DNA of 28,302 nucleotides from Pseudomonadota bacterium (GTDB lineage Bacteria; Pseudomonadota; Alphaproteobacteria; Rhizobiales; Devosiaceae): positions 1-28,302 of the forward strand of contig JAEWLC010000024.1 of assembly GCA_023393475.1 (NCBI GenBank), given 5' to 3'. The translations under genes were made by a program, and so were the position numbers. A model generated the notes under the pieces. The model saw only the letters and a list, made by a program, of their open reading frames with translations. It was not told where the DNA came from and searched no databases. Below are positions 1-8,660 of this stretch, piece by piece; the stretch's first letter is position 1, and the number at the start of each line of letters is the position of its first letter.

Positions 1-21
1 CTCCCCCGCTTCGCAGGGGAG
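1..21. repeat. Short inverted repeat at left edge
   Basis: CTCCCC (1-6) pairs with GGGGAG (16-21) around a GC-containing loop, giving a small hairpin cut off by the window edge. It resembles the C-rich/G-rich intergenic hairpins common in Hyphomicrobiales genomes, but it could also be a terminator of a gene to the left. No T tract is visible on the + strand. The rest of 22-120 shows nothing I can name. Confidence 0.35.
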
Positions 22-130
22 GATCACCCCGCTATGTCCTTTTTTGTCCGCTCTTTGACCGCACAGTGCCTTTCGCGCTAGCGTGCCGGGGCTAGATTGC
101 TCGCATGTTCAACCGAAAGGCATGCGCCAA

Positions 131-694
131 ATGACCGACACCGCACTTCTCGTCATCGACGTCCAGGAATCCTTCCGTCAGCGCGCCAGCTGGGAGGAAT
201 CGAAGCCTGCGACCTACCTCAGGAACCAGCAGGCCCTGATCGACGGCGCGAGGGCCGCCGGCTGGAAGATCGTGCGCGTCCTCCACGCCGAGAACGACGG
301 CATCTTCTCGCTACCCTCGGGCTTCGTGCGACCGATCTCCGACATCAAGCTGGAAAAACCCGACCTCGAGTTCACGAAGTGGCGGCACTCCGCCTTTGTC
401 GGCAGCCCGCTCGAGGTCTTCCTGATCGAGAACGGCATCCGCCGCATCGTCGTCTCGGGCCTGCGCACCGAGCAGTGCTGCGAAACGACGACGCGCCACG
501 GCTCCGACCTCGGCTGGCAGGTCGACTACGTCACCGAAGCCACCCACACTTCGGACCTCACCGACGCGACAGGCCGCACCTGGACCGTCGAAGACCTGAA
601 GGCTCGCACCGCGGCCGTGCTCGATGGCCGTTTCGCCCGCGTCTGCACCGTTGCCGAAGCCCTCGCCGGCGCGCCCAAGGCCGTCGCCGCATGA
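131..694 (+). CDS. Isochorismatase-family cysteine hydrolase
   Basis: A 187-aa cytoplasmic protein of the isochorismatase-like hydrolase superfamily, which hydrolyses amide or vinyl-ether bonds with an Asp-Lys-Cys triad. The three landmarks are visible: Asp10 in LLVIDVQ, Lys83 in FTKWRHSAF and Cys116 in GLRTEQCC, which fits the family pattern G-x-x-T-x-x-C. Length is normal for the family. The start at 131 is chosen because GAAAGG (115-120) lies 10 nt upstream; in-frame ATGs at 122 and 83 are badly spaced or too long. Its stop overlaps the start of the downstream GlxA-type regulator (ATGA), so the two are probably co-translated. The substrate cannot be told; nicotinamidase, N-carbamoyl hydrolase or another small-amide activity are all possible. 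Confidence 0.88.
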   Translation: MTDTALLVIDVQESFRQRASWEESKPATYLRNQQALIDGARAAGWKIVRVLHAENDGIFSLPSGFVRPISDIKLEKPDLEFTKWRHSAFVGSPLEVFLIENGIRRIVVSGLRTEQCCETTTRHGSDLGWQVDYVTEATHTSDLTDATGRTWTVEDLKARTAAVLDGRFARVCTVAEALAGAPKAVAA

Positions 695-1695
695 CCGCCG
701 CGCCGCGCCGGATACCCGTCTATTGCGTGCTGCCGGCGCGGACGCTGCTGCTCGACGTCGCGGGGCCGATCGAGGCACTGCGCGGCGCCAACCAGCTGCA
801 GCAGGCGGTGGCGTTCGATGTCCGCTATGTCGGCCCCCTGCCCGAGCTGACGAGTTCTGTCGGCCTACGGCTGACCGGCATCGACCCCCTGCCCGACGCG
901 ATCGAACCCGACGCCATGATCATCGTCTCCGGCCATGCGGAACAGCCGCTTGCCGCCGGCCATCCGGTCGATCCGCCGGAGGCCGGGTCGGATGCCATCG
1001 TCGCCTGGCTGCGCCGTGTCGTGCGGCCCGGCATCCGGCTCGTCTGCATCTGCTCGGGCGCCCTGCTCGCGGCCCGCGCCGGGCTGCTCGCCGACAGGGC
1101 CTGCACCACGCACTATTCCGACTGCACTGACCTTGCCGAACTGGAACCGTCGGCCCGCGTGCTGGAGAACCGGCTCTATGTCGAGGACGGCGAGCGCTAC
1201 ACCAGCGCCGGCATCACGGCGGGGATAGACCTGATGCTCCACATCATCGGCCAGATCGCCGGCCCCGCCACCGCGGCCGCGGTGGCGCGCTATCTCGTCG
1301 TCTATGTCCGGCGGGCAGGCACCGACCCGCAGCTCTCGCCCTGGCTCGAGGGCCGCAACCACATCCATCCGGCCGTCCATCGCGTTCAGGATGCGATCAC
1401 CGCCGATCCGGCTCGCGATTGGTCGCTTGATGCGCTGGCGGCCATCGCCATCGCCAGCCCGCGCCACCTGTCGCGGCTGTTCAACGACCATGCCGGCATG
1501 AGCATCCCCGACTACATCAACCGGCTCCGCATCGCGCTAGCCCGCCAGCTCGTGACGGAGACACGGCTCGACATGGAACGGGTAGCCGAGCGGGCCGGAT
1601 TCGGGTCCTCGCGACAGCTTCGACGGGCCTGGGGACGGGTCAGCGCGCTCTCTCCCAACGCGACGCGGCAGGCCCACGGAACGCAGAGCGCCTGA
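691..1695 (+). CDS. GlxA-type AraC-family transcriptional regulator
   Basis: A 334-aa regulator with a DJ-1/PfpI-like (class I glutamine amidotransferase-like) N-terminal domain at about residues 8-190 and an AraC-type double helix-turn-helix at about 225-325. N-terminal landmarks are LLLDVAGPIEAL and the nucleophile-elbow-like VCICSGALLAA. The C-terminal part has the AraC signatures SPRHLSRLFNDHAGMS and MERVAERAGFGSSRQLRRAW. The start at 691 lies inside the stop of the preceding hydrolase (ATGA); an open frame extends much further upstream but lies inside that gene in another phase. The coupling suggests that regulator and hydrolase serve one process. Family members such as GlxA, ArgR-like and CdhR regulate amino acid, amine or carnitine use; the ligand here is unknown. 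Confidence 0.88.
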   Translation: MTAAPRRIPVYCVLPARTLLLDVAGPIEALRGANQLQQAVAFDVRYVGPLPELTSSVGLRLTGIDPLPDAIEPDAMIIVSGHAEQPLAAGHPVDPPEAGSDAIVAWLRRVVRPGIRLVCICSGALLAARAGLLADRACTTHYSDCTDLAELEPSARVLENRLYVEDGERYTSAGITAGIDLMLHIIGQIAGPATAAAVARYLVVYVRRAGTDPQLSPWLEGRNHIHPAVHRVQDAITADPARDWSLDALAAIAIASPRHLSRLFNDHAGMSIPDYINRLRIALARQLVTETRLDMERVAERAGFGSSRQLRRAWGRVSALSPNATRQAHGTQSA

Positions 1696-1728
1696 CTGCG
1701 TTCTCTCCCCCAGTCGGGAGGACTTCCA

Positions 1729-2409
1729 GTGCGCTTCGCCTACGCTTATGCTCGCCCCATGACCGATCCATTCGACCTCGTGGCAAAGGGCGATCTGGAT
1801 GGCCTCAGGAGCGCGCTCTCGCACGATCCCGGGCTGGTCGACACACGCCACGGCTCCGGCGCATCGCTCGTGGCCTGGGCGGCCTACATGGGCAATGTCG
1901 GCGCCATCTCGGCGATCCGCGCCAAGCTCTCCCAACTCGACCCGCACGAAGCGATCATCCTGCGCGATGGCCAGCGCCTCGAATCAGCCCTCGCCGCGGG
2001 CTGGGACCCAAACCAACGCTCGGAGGATGGCTTTACGCCGCTGTCGCTGGCCGCATTTTTCGACAACGCCGAAGCCTTCGACCTGCTGCTGCCGCTGACC
2101 GCCGACGTCAACGCCGCCGCGCGGAACTCCCAGCAGGTTTCGGCGCTCCACGCGGCCTGCGCCAAGCGCAACACGGCGATGGTGGAAAAGCTGCTGCTGG
2201 CCGGCGCCGACCCCAACCAGGTTCAGGCCGACGGCTTCACCCCGTTGCACGCCGCCGCCCAGCACGGCGACGGCGCCATTGCCGGCCTGTTGCTGCTCGC
2301 CGGGGCGCGTGTCCGCCACACCAACAGCAAGGGCGATGACGCCGCCGCTCTTGCCCGCAAGGCTGGGCACGACTGGCTCGCGGACAAGCTGGATGGACTT
2401 GTCCGATAG
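1729..2409 (+). CDS. Ankyrin-repeat protein
   Basis: A 226-aa protein made largely of ankyrin repeats. Repeat-like units with the helix-turn-helix spacing are visible in DGFTPLSLAAFFDNAEAF, SALHAACAKRNTAMVEKLL and GFTPLHAAAQHGDGAIAGLL, each followed by an LLLAGA- or LLPLTA-type turn. There is no signal peptide or membrane segment, so it is probably a cytoplasmic protein-binding protein. A GTG start at 1729 has a strong GGGAGGA (1716-1722) six nt upstream; an ATG at 1759 (MTDPF) would give a more conventional N terminus but lacks an obvious ribosome site. It stands alone and its partner cannot be inferred. Confidence 0.85.
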   Translation: MRFAYAYARPMTDPFDLVAKGDLDGLRSALSHDPGLVDTRHGSGASLVAWAAYMGNVGAISAIRAKLSQLDPHEAIILRDGQRLESALAAGWDPNQRSEDGFTPLSLAAFFDNAEAFDLLLPLTADVNAAARNSQQVSALHAACAKRNTAMVEKLLLAGADPNQVQADGFTPLHAAAQHGDGAIAGLLLLAGARVRHTNSKGDDAAALARKAGHDWLADKLDGLVR

Positions 2410-2514
2410 CCTCGTTCCCGCCCGCGCCGGAAACGGTGATGGGATAGGCGTTCCACCGCAATTGTAGCAAATTCGGGCCGTAACTAAGGTGCCTTCGTTA
2501 CTGGAGGCCACACA

Positions 2515-3354
2515 TTGCTGAGATTCCTCTGCGCGGCCGCGCTTGCGCTGCTGCCAGTCACGGCGTTTGCGCAGGACTGCCCGATTACCACCAACACGAA
2601 CTCGATCTTGAGGCAGGCTCCGGGCGCGAGTTTCGCGCAGATCGGCACGGTTCCAGCCGGTACCGCCGTCCCTGTCGATGTGTGCTTTGATAGAGGCGCC
2701 TTCTGCTCCGTTACCACAACGGCCGGTTCGGGCTTCATTTCAGGTGACCTGCTGGCCATTCCCTCGGGCGCGACGCTGCATGCCCACGAGACGGAGCGCT
2801 GGGCCAAGATCGACGCCGGCGAGTCCCCCGGACCGGCCGCATATGATCGCTGCAACATCGTGGTCTGGGGCGATGACCTGTCTGCCAACACCTTCGGCGC
2901 CGACCTGTCGCGCCTCCTCGCCCGCAGCGTCAGCATGCAGGGCGTGGCCGGCGAGGACGGCAAGGCGATCGCTACGCGCATGCTGGCAGATACCCACTAT
3001 GACGGCCGGATCGCGGTGATCTGGGACCGCCACTCGGATGGCGAGACTGTCGAACAGTACATGGCGGATCTCACCGCCATGGCCGACAAGGCGCGCAGCA
3101 CGGCGGGGGCCTTCGTCATCATCTCGGACGTTGCGGACCTCGATGGCAGCGGCACGGTTGCGCCCGATGCCGATGCGGCGGCGACGGACGCGATCAACGA
3201 GGCGATCGCGGCGCGGTATCCCGAGAACTTCCTCGACGTGAGGGCCGTGCTGGCCGACCCGGCGACCCGAGCCGATGGCCTGCAGCTCACGCAAGCCGGC
3301 GAGGCCGCCGTGGCCGGGGCGCTGGCCGGCTTCATTCGCGAGAACGACTGGTAG
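2515..3354 (+). CDS. Secreted SH3b protein with degenerate SGNH-like domain
   Basis: A 279-aa exported protein. Residues 1-20 form a Sec signal peptide ending in TAFAQ. Residues about 28-83 look like a bacterial SH3 (SH3b) domain: ILRQAPG, IGTVPAGTAV, GSGFISGDLL. From about 112 the layout is that of an SGNH/GDSL hydrolase fold, but the usual catalytic residues are changed: GDD(L) at 119-121 replaces GDS, IWDRHSD replaces the Asn block, and DGLQLTQAG replaces the DxxHLT block. The start is TTG at 2515 with GGAGG (2503-2507) 7 nt upstream. The gene has no obvious operon partner. It may be a non-catalytic cell-wall or glycan binding protein; the SGNH assignment is by motif layout only. Confidence 0.7.
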   Translation: MLRFLCAAALALLPVTAFAQDCPITTNTNSILRQAPGASFAQIGTVPAGTAVPVDVCFDRGAFCSVTTTAGSGFISGDLLAIPSGATLHAHETERWAKIDAGESPGPAAYDRCNIVVWGDDLSANTFGADLSRLLARSVSMQGVAGEDGKAIATRMLADTHYDGRIAVIWDRHSDGETVEQYMADLTAMADKARSTAGAFVIISDVADLDGSGTVAPDADAAATDAINEAIAARYPENFLDVRAVLADPATRADGLQLTQAGEAAVAGALAGFIRENDW

Positions 3355-3422
3355 ATTACGGATCACCCCAACGTTACGGGGATTTAACGTGCTTCGGTAG
3401 TGACCGATGCTATCGTCGCCCG

Positions 3423-4670
3423 GTGTTCGCCCGCCGTCGTCGCGGGAAATGGTTGCAGGATATTCGCTTGATTAGGCAATTGCTGGTTTCGCTCGTCATC
3501 GTGGGAGCGGCCGCGGCCGCCTACGTCCTCTTTGTCCCTGGCGCCCCGGAGACCCTGGCGAAGGTCGGCATCGTGCTGCCGACGGCGCCTCAGGCCGAGG
3601 CGGCTGCGGGCGGTGGCGCCGGTGGTGGACAGGCAGCACAGGGCGGACAGCGCACGGGCGGAGGCGCCGGCGGCAGGGGCGGCAGCCGCGCCCTCGTCGT
3701 CGTCACCGCGCCGGTGGTGATGGCCACGATCAACGACAAGCTGACCGCACTCGGCGAAGGCGCCGCGACGCGCTCCGTCACCGTCATCTCTCCGGCCAGC
3801 GGGACGCTCGCCGAGCTGCTGGTGAAGCCTGGCGACTCGGTTGCGGCCGGAGCCGTCATCGGCCGGCTCGATGCCGACGCCGAGCGCATCGCCGCCGAAC
3901 GCACCAGCCTCGCCCTCACCGACGCCGAGACCGCCCTCAACCGCACCAACGAGCTGGCCAAGGCCAACAACGCCACCACCGTGCAGGTCGCGGCCGCGCA
4001 GCTGGCCTACAACAACGCCCGGCTCGAGCAGCAGAACGCCGAGCTGGCGCTGCAGAAGCGCACCATCACCACGCCGATCGCCGGCACCGTTGGCCTGTTC
4101 CAGGTGACCGCCGGGAACACCGTGACCACGCAGACGGTCGTCACCACCATCGAGGACACCTCGGAGATCCGCGTCAGCTTCTGGGTGCCGGAGCGCTATG
4201 CGCCCGCCGTCACGGTCGGCATGCCGTTGACGGCGACGGCTGTGGCACTGCCCGGACAGAACATCTCCGGTGAGGTCAGCGCGGTCGACAACCGCATCGA
4301 TCCCGCCAGCCGCACCCTCAAGGTCGAAGCCGAGATCCCGAATGGCGACGGCCGGCTGAAGCCGGGCATGTCGTTCTCCGTCGGACTGACCTTCCCCGGT
4401 GAGGAGTTCCCGGCCGTCGATCCGCTGGCGATCCAGTGGTCGAGCGCCGGCAGCTATCTTTGGAAGCTCGTCGACGACAAGGTCGAGCGCGTGCCGGTTC
4501 AGATCGTGCAGCGCAATTCCGACGGCGTGATGGTGAAGGCCGAACTGAAAGCCGGCGACCAGGTGGTGACGCAGGGCGTGCAGCAACTCAGCGCCGGCGC
4601 AACCGTGCGGCTGCTCGACGAGCCGGCGGCATCGCCCGGCGAGAAGCCGGCCGAGGGGAACCCGTCGTGA
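3423..4670 (+). CDS. RND efflux periplasmic adaptor (HlyD/MFP family)
   Basis: A 415-aa membrane fusion protein that would link an inner-membrane RND pump to an outer-membrane channel. It has an N-terminal membrane anchor at about residues 18-40 (LLVSLVIVGAAAAAYVLF), a glycine-rich linker at about 60-90, then the lipoyl/hairpin/beta-barrel core: VISPASGTLAELLVKPGDSV, a helical hairpin, TITTPIAGTVGLFQVTAGNTV and the membrane-proximal domain. There is no lipobox cysteine, so it is anchored by the transmembrane helix. The Gly-rich linker is longer than usual. The GTG start at 3423 has no clear ribosome site; a TTG inside the next 50 nt is possible. The stop overlaps the start of the RND pump (GTGA at 4667-4670), so the two form one complex. 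Confidence 0.9.
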   Translation: MFARRRRGKWLQDIRLIRQLLVSLVIVGAAAAAYVLFVPGAPETLAKVGIVLPTAPQAEAAAGGGAGGGQAAQGGQRTGGGAGGRGGSRALVVVTAPVVMATINDKLTALGEGAATRSVTVISPASGTLAELLVKPGDSVAAGAVIGRLDADAERIAAERTSLALTDAETALNRTNELAKANNATTVQVAAAQLAYNNARLEQQNAELALQKRTITTPIAGTVGLFQVTAGNTVTTQTVVTTIEDTSEIRVSFWVPERYAPAVTVGMPLTATAVALPGQNISGEVSAVDNRIDPASRTLKVEAEIPNGDGRLKPGMSFSVGLTFPGEEFPAVDPLAIQWSSAGSYLWKLVDDKVERVPVQIVQRNSDGVMVKAELKAGDQVVTQGVQQLSAGATVRLLDEPAASPGEKPAEGNPS

Positions 4671-7600
4671 GCATCCAGTCCCAGAATGAGCGCGGCGGGG
4701 CGATTGCCGGACTGTTCGTCCGGCGCCCCGTGCTGGCCATCGTCATCAGTTGCCTGATCATCGTCGCCGGACTCGCCGCCTTCTTCGGCGTCGAAATCCG
4801 CGAGCTGCCGAGCGTCGAGCGCCCCACCCTCTCGATCAGCACCAGCTTCACCGGCGCCTCGGCCGAGACCGTCGACCGCGAGATCACCTCGGTGATCGAG
4901 GGCGTCGTCGCACGTATCCAGGGCGTCGCCTCGATCTCGTCGGACTCGTCCTACGGCCGCAGCCGCGTGTCGATGACCTTCAACGACGGCACCAACCTCG
5001 ACAACGCCACTTCCGATATCCGCGACGCGCTCGGCCGCATCGCCAACCGCCTGCCCGACAACGCCGACACACCGACGATCGTGAAGGCGGATTCAAACGC
5101 GCAGGCGATCATCCAGCTCGCCGTGACCTCCGCCACGCTGACCAAGGACGAGCTGACCGAACTCGTCGACGGCACCATCTCCGAGCGCCTCGCCGCCGTA
5201 CCGGGCGTCGCCGACGTCCAGGTCAACGGCGGTCAGAACCGCAGCTTCGAGATCGACGTCGACCAGGTGAAGCTCGCGAGCCTCGGCCTGACCGTCGCCG
5301 ATATCCGCAGCGCGCTCTCGACCATGGCCTTCGACAGCCCGGCCGGCTCGCTCAACGGCACCAACCAGAACATCGCCATCCGCGCCATCGCCGAGGTGAA
5401 CACGCCCGAGGAGTTCGAAAACCTCACCATCCGGGACGGCACCCGGCTGGGCGACGTCGCGAGCGTCGTCTTCGCCGCCGGGGCCGCCAATTCGGGGCTC
5501 CGGTCCGATGGCAAGTCGGGCATCGGGCTCGGCATCGTGCGCCAGGCGCAGTCGAACTCGGTGCAGATCTCGGAAGGCGTGCACAAGGCGGTTGAGGAGC
5601 TCCGCCAGCAGCTGCCGCAGGCGGATATCAACATTTCGTCCGACGAGTCGGTGTTCATCTCCGGCGCCATCCACGAGGTCGAGCGCTCGCTGCTGATCGC
5701 CGTGGTCGGCGTCATCGTCATCATCTTCCTGTTCCTGCTCGATTGGCGCGCGACCATCATCCCGGCGCTCACCATGCCGGTGGCGCTGATCGGCACCGTG
5801 GCCGGAATCTATGCCTTCGGATTCTCGCTCAACATCCTGACCTTGCTCGCACTTGTGATCGCCACCGGCCTCGTCGTCGACGACGCGATCGTGGTGCTCG
5901 AGAACATCACCCGACGGCGCGGCATGGGGCTCGGGCCCCGCGCCGCGGCGGTGCTCGGCACGCAGGAAGTGTTCTTCGCCGTCATCGCGACCACGGTGAC
6001 GCTTGCCGCCGTGTTCATCCCGATCTCGTTCCTGCCGGGCCAGACGGGCCTGCTCTTCCGCGAGTTCGGCTTCACCCTAGCCATCGCCGTCGGCCTGTCG
6101 GCCGTGGTGGCGTTGTCGCTCGCGCCCATGCTCGCGTCGCGCATGCTGAAGCCGCATGTCGAGCGGCCGCCGAACCTCATCCAGCGCTTCGGCGGCATGC
6201 TGGCCGGCCTCTATCGCGTCACCTTGCGCTGGGCGCTGAACAACCCGCTTGTGGTGATCGTCTTCGCACTCGTCTTCGCCACTGCCGCCTGGGGCGTGTT
6301 CGGCACGCTGAAGCAGGAGCTGACCCCACCCGAGGACCGCGCCTCGATCGCCATCAACGTCAGCGCGCCCGCCACCGTCAGCCTCGATTTCACCCGCACC
6401 CAGATGCAGAAGATCGAGGACATGCTGCAGCCCTACAAGCAGAGCGGCGAAGCGACGAGCATCTTCTCGATCTCGGGCTTCGGCTCGAACACCAATTCCG
6501 GCTTCATCATCATGACGCTGGCCGATTGGGAGCACCGCGAACGCAGCCAGCAGCAGATCACCACCGAGATCCAGCAGCTGCTGACCCGGGTGCCCGGCGT
6601 GCGCGCCAACATACGGCAGGGCAACAGCCTCGGCGTGCGCGGCGGCGGATCGGGCCTGCAGTTCGCCCTGCTCGGCGACAACTACCAGACGCTCGCCGAC
6701 GCGGCCCAGAAGATCAAAGCCGAGCTCGAGAAGAACGAAAAGTGGGGCCGCGTCTCGGTCAACTACGAGACCACCCAGCCGCAGATGACACTGAGCATCG
6801 ACCGCGACAAGGCGGCCCAGCTCGGCATCGACATCAACGGCCTCGGCACCACCATGCAGGCCATGATCGACGGCTCCGACGTCGGCACGGTGTTCATCAA
6901 CGACTCGAGCTATTCCGTCCGCATGGTCTCGACCGCGAGCCCGGTGAACGATCCGGGCGACCTCGAGTCGATCTTCATCAAGACGTCCGACGGCCGCTAC
7001 GTGCCGATGTCGACCATCGCGACTATGACCGAGGCGCCGATCGCCCCCTCGCTTGGCCGCGAGGAACAGCGCCGCGCCGTCACCGTCACCGCCGCGCTGA
7101 GCGACGGCTTTGCGATGGGCGACGCCTATGCCGAGGCGCTGCAGATTGCCCAGCCGCTGCTGCCCGACAGCGCCTCGATCGTGCCGCTCGCCGAAGCCAA
7201 GACGCTTGGCGAGAGCAACAACGGCCTGATCGTCACCTTCGGCTTTGCGCTGATCGTGATCCTGTTGGTGCTCGCGGCGCAGTTCGAGAGCGTGTGGAGC
7301 GCGGTGATCGTCATGACCACCGTGCCGTTCGGCCTCGCCTGCGCGGTGTTCGCCATGGTGCTCACCGGCCAGTCGATGAACGTCTACAGCGAGATCGGCC
7401 TCGTGCTCGTCGTCGGCATTATGGCCAAGAACGGCATCCTGATCGTCGAGTTCGCCAACCAGTTGCGCGACCGCGGCCAGAGCGTGCGCGAAGCGGTAGA
7501 GAACGCCGCCAACATCCGCCTGCGCCCCGTGGTGATGACCATGATCGCCACCGTGCTCGGCGGCATGCCACTCATTATCGCCGGCGGCGCCGGCTCCGAA

Positions 7601-7792
7601 GCGCGCGCCGCCCTTGGCTGGATCATGGTCGGCGGCCTGAGCCTCGCGGCCGTGGCGACGCTCTACCTCACCCCGGTCGCCTACATCCTCCTCGGCGGCT
7701 TCTCGAAGCCCAAGGCGGTTGAGGAAGAGCGCCTGCAGCGCGAACTGGCCGAAGCCGAGCGAGCCGAGACTGCGGCGGTGCCCGCGGAGTAA
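4667..7792 (+). CDS. RND-family efflux pump permease (HAE1 type)
   Basis: A 1041-aa inner-membrane proton-driven efflux pump, the normal length for the AcrB/MdtB/MexF class. Landmarks: N-terminal FVRRPVLAIVISCLIIVAG (TM1), FEIDVDQVKLASLGLTVADI in the porter domain, proton-relay Asp405-Asp406 in GLVVDDAIVVLEN, the multi-TM block ending in LAPMLASRML, the second half beginning near RVTLRWALNNPLVVIV, and the TM10 motif GIMAKNGILIVEFANQLRDRG. The GTG start at 4667 overlaps the adaptor stop by GTGA and gives the expected N terminus. Hydrophobic organic solutes or drugs are the likely substrates, but I cannot name one. No TolC-type outer-membrane gene is in the window, so a channel encoded elsewhere must be shared. 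Confidence 0.95.
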   Translation: MSIQSQNERGGAIAGLFVRRPVLAIVISCLIIVAGLAAFFGVEIRELPSVERPTLSISTSFTGASAETVDREITSVIEGVVARIQGVASISSDSSYGRSRVSMTFNDGTNLDNATSDIRDALGRIANRLPDNADTPTIVKADSNAQAIIQLAVTSATLTKDELTELVDGTISERLAAVPGVADVQVNGGQNRSFEIDVDQVKLASLGLTVADIRSALSTMAFDSPAGSLNGTNQNIAIRAIAEVNTPEEFENLTIRDGTRLGDVASVVFAAGAANSGLRSDGKSGIGLGIVRQAQSNSVQISEGVHKAVEELRQQLPQADINISSDESVFISGAIHEVERSLLIAVVGVIVIIFLFLLDWRATIIPALTMPVALIGTVAGIYAFGFSLNILTLLALVIATGLVVDDAIVVLENITRRRGMGLGPRAAAVLGTQEVFFAVIATTVTLAAVFIPISFLPGQTGLLFREFGFTLAIAVGLSAVVALSLAPMLASRMLKPHVERPPNLIQRFGGMLAGLYRVTLRWALNNPLVVIVFALVFATAAWGVFGTLKQELTPPEDRASIAINVSAPATVSLDFTRTQMQKIEDMLQPYKQSGEATSIFSISGFGSNTNSGFIIMTLADWEHRERSQQQITTEIQQLLTRVPGVRANIRQGNSLGVRGGGSGLQFALLGDNYQTLADAAQKIKAELEKNEKWGRVSVNYETTQPQMTLSIDRDKAAQLGIDINGLGTTMQAMIDGSDVGTVFINDSSYSVRMVSTASPVNDPGDLESIFIKTSDGRYVPMSTIATMTEAPIAPSLGREEQRRAVTVTAALSDGFAMGDAYAEALQIAQPLLPDSASIVPLAEAKTLGESNNGLIVTFGFALIVILLVLAAQFESVWSAVIVMTTVPFGLACAVFAMVLTGQSMNVYSEIGLVLVVGIMAKNGILIVEFANQLRDRGQSVREAVENAANIRLRPVVMTMIATVLGGMPLIIAGGAGSEARAALGWIMVGGLSLAAVATLYLTPVAYILLGGFSKPKAVEEERLQRELAEAERAETAAVPAE

Positions 7793-7814
7793 GGCGCGCG
7801 CACCGTGCCGGCTG

Positions 7815-8645
7815 CTATTGCTGTGGTCTGACCTCATTGGGCAGCACCCGCTGGGCGCCGACGGTAAGCGTCTCGTCCCCACCGGGCGGCAGGCGGATGA
7901 CCGAGATGGCCTGTTCGTAGAACTTGCCGTCCCACCCGTCGCCCTTCAGGAAGCAATTTGGACCCTTCGTTGCCTTCGGGTTGGTGTTGAAGGTCAGCGC
8001 CTGGCACTGCGGGTTGCCCATGCACGCGGCGAGACACTGCGGCATGGACTCGACGCGCATGTTATCGACGTCCCCGCCGAAGAGATCCACGCTGTTGTAG
8101 ATCGCAAGGCGGTCACCGACCGGCACCGCCACCGGGGTCAGGGTACACGACACGACGGGTAGTTCTCCCGCCGGGTCCGTTCTTGTCCATTCTCCGAACG
8201 AGCAGTCCTCAAACCCCGTCTTCTTGAGCACTGCAGTCCTTAGGTCCTTGTCGGAGACAAGAACTCCACCGGTCGTAGTGGTCCCGCTGAATGCACCCGA
8301 GACCCAGATTTCTGCCTGTTCGGGCTGTGACCGGAATGTCGTCTCAGGCATGTCGTCAAACAGATAGCCCAAGAGGTTGTCGGATCTGTAGTAGACGACC
8401 TTGGCCCCCTTTGACGGACGAGGGAACTGGGACAACAGAACGGGGCGCGCATTGCACTTGAACGCCGCAGAGATGGCCCTGATCGCAGCCTCTGGTTCGG
8501 CGGGTATGGCAGAAGGGAGTTTTGCCTTCTTCGCTCTTATCTCTTTGGCAGTGCAGATCCTGGTGTCGGTGGCAATGCGAAGCCCCTGCCCTGTGGCGGA
8601 GGCGCCAAGGACAATGACGAGAACAAGAACCAGCCAACTACGCAT
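7815..8645 (-). CDS. Secreted PAN/apple-domain protein
   Basis: A 276-aa exported protein. Residues 1-20 are a signal peptide (WLVLVLVIVLGASATGQ). The central part (about 25-170) has several Cys but no recognisable family. Residues about 181-252 look like a PAN/apple domain: AIYNSVDLFGGDVDN, Cys204, Cys208, Cys214 in the MPQCLAACMGNPQCQALTF core, and Cys231 in NCFLKGD. Such domains bind proteins or carbohydrates. The start is backed by an excellent GGGGAGGTG ribosome site in the 15 nt that separate it from the upstream membrane-protein gene, so the two form an operon. It converges with the RND pump gene with only 22 nt between stops and no clear terminator. Its function is unknown. Confidence 0.75.
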   Translation of the reverse strand: MRSWLVLVLVIVLGASATGQGLRIATDTRICTAKEIRAKKAKLPSAIPAEPEAAIRAISAAFKCNARPVLLSQFPRPSKGAKVVYYRSDNLLGYLFDDMPETTFRSQPEQAEIWVSGAFSGTTTTGGVLVSDKDLRTAVLKKTGFEDCSFGEWTRTDPAGELPVVSCTLTPVAVPVGDRLAIYNSVDLFGGDVDNMRVESMPQCLAACMGNPQCQALTFNTNPKATKGPNCFLKGDGWDGKFYEQAISVIRLPPGGDETLTVGAQRVLPNEVRPQQ

Positions 8646-8660
8646 GTGAACACCTCCCCT

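Noticed and set aside
6077..7882. 601-codon minus-strand open frame opposite the RND pump
   Set aside because: Shadow of the pump gene, with His/Asp/Gly-rich composition typical of antisense GC-rich frames.
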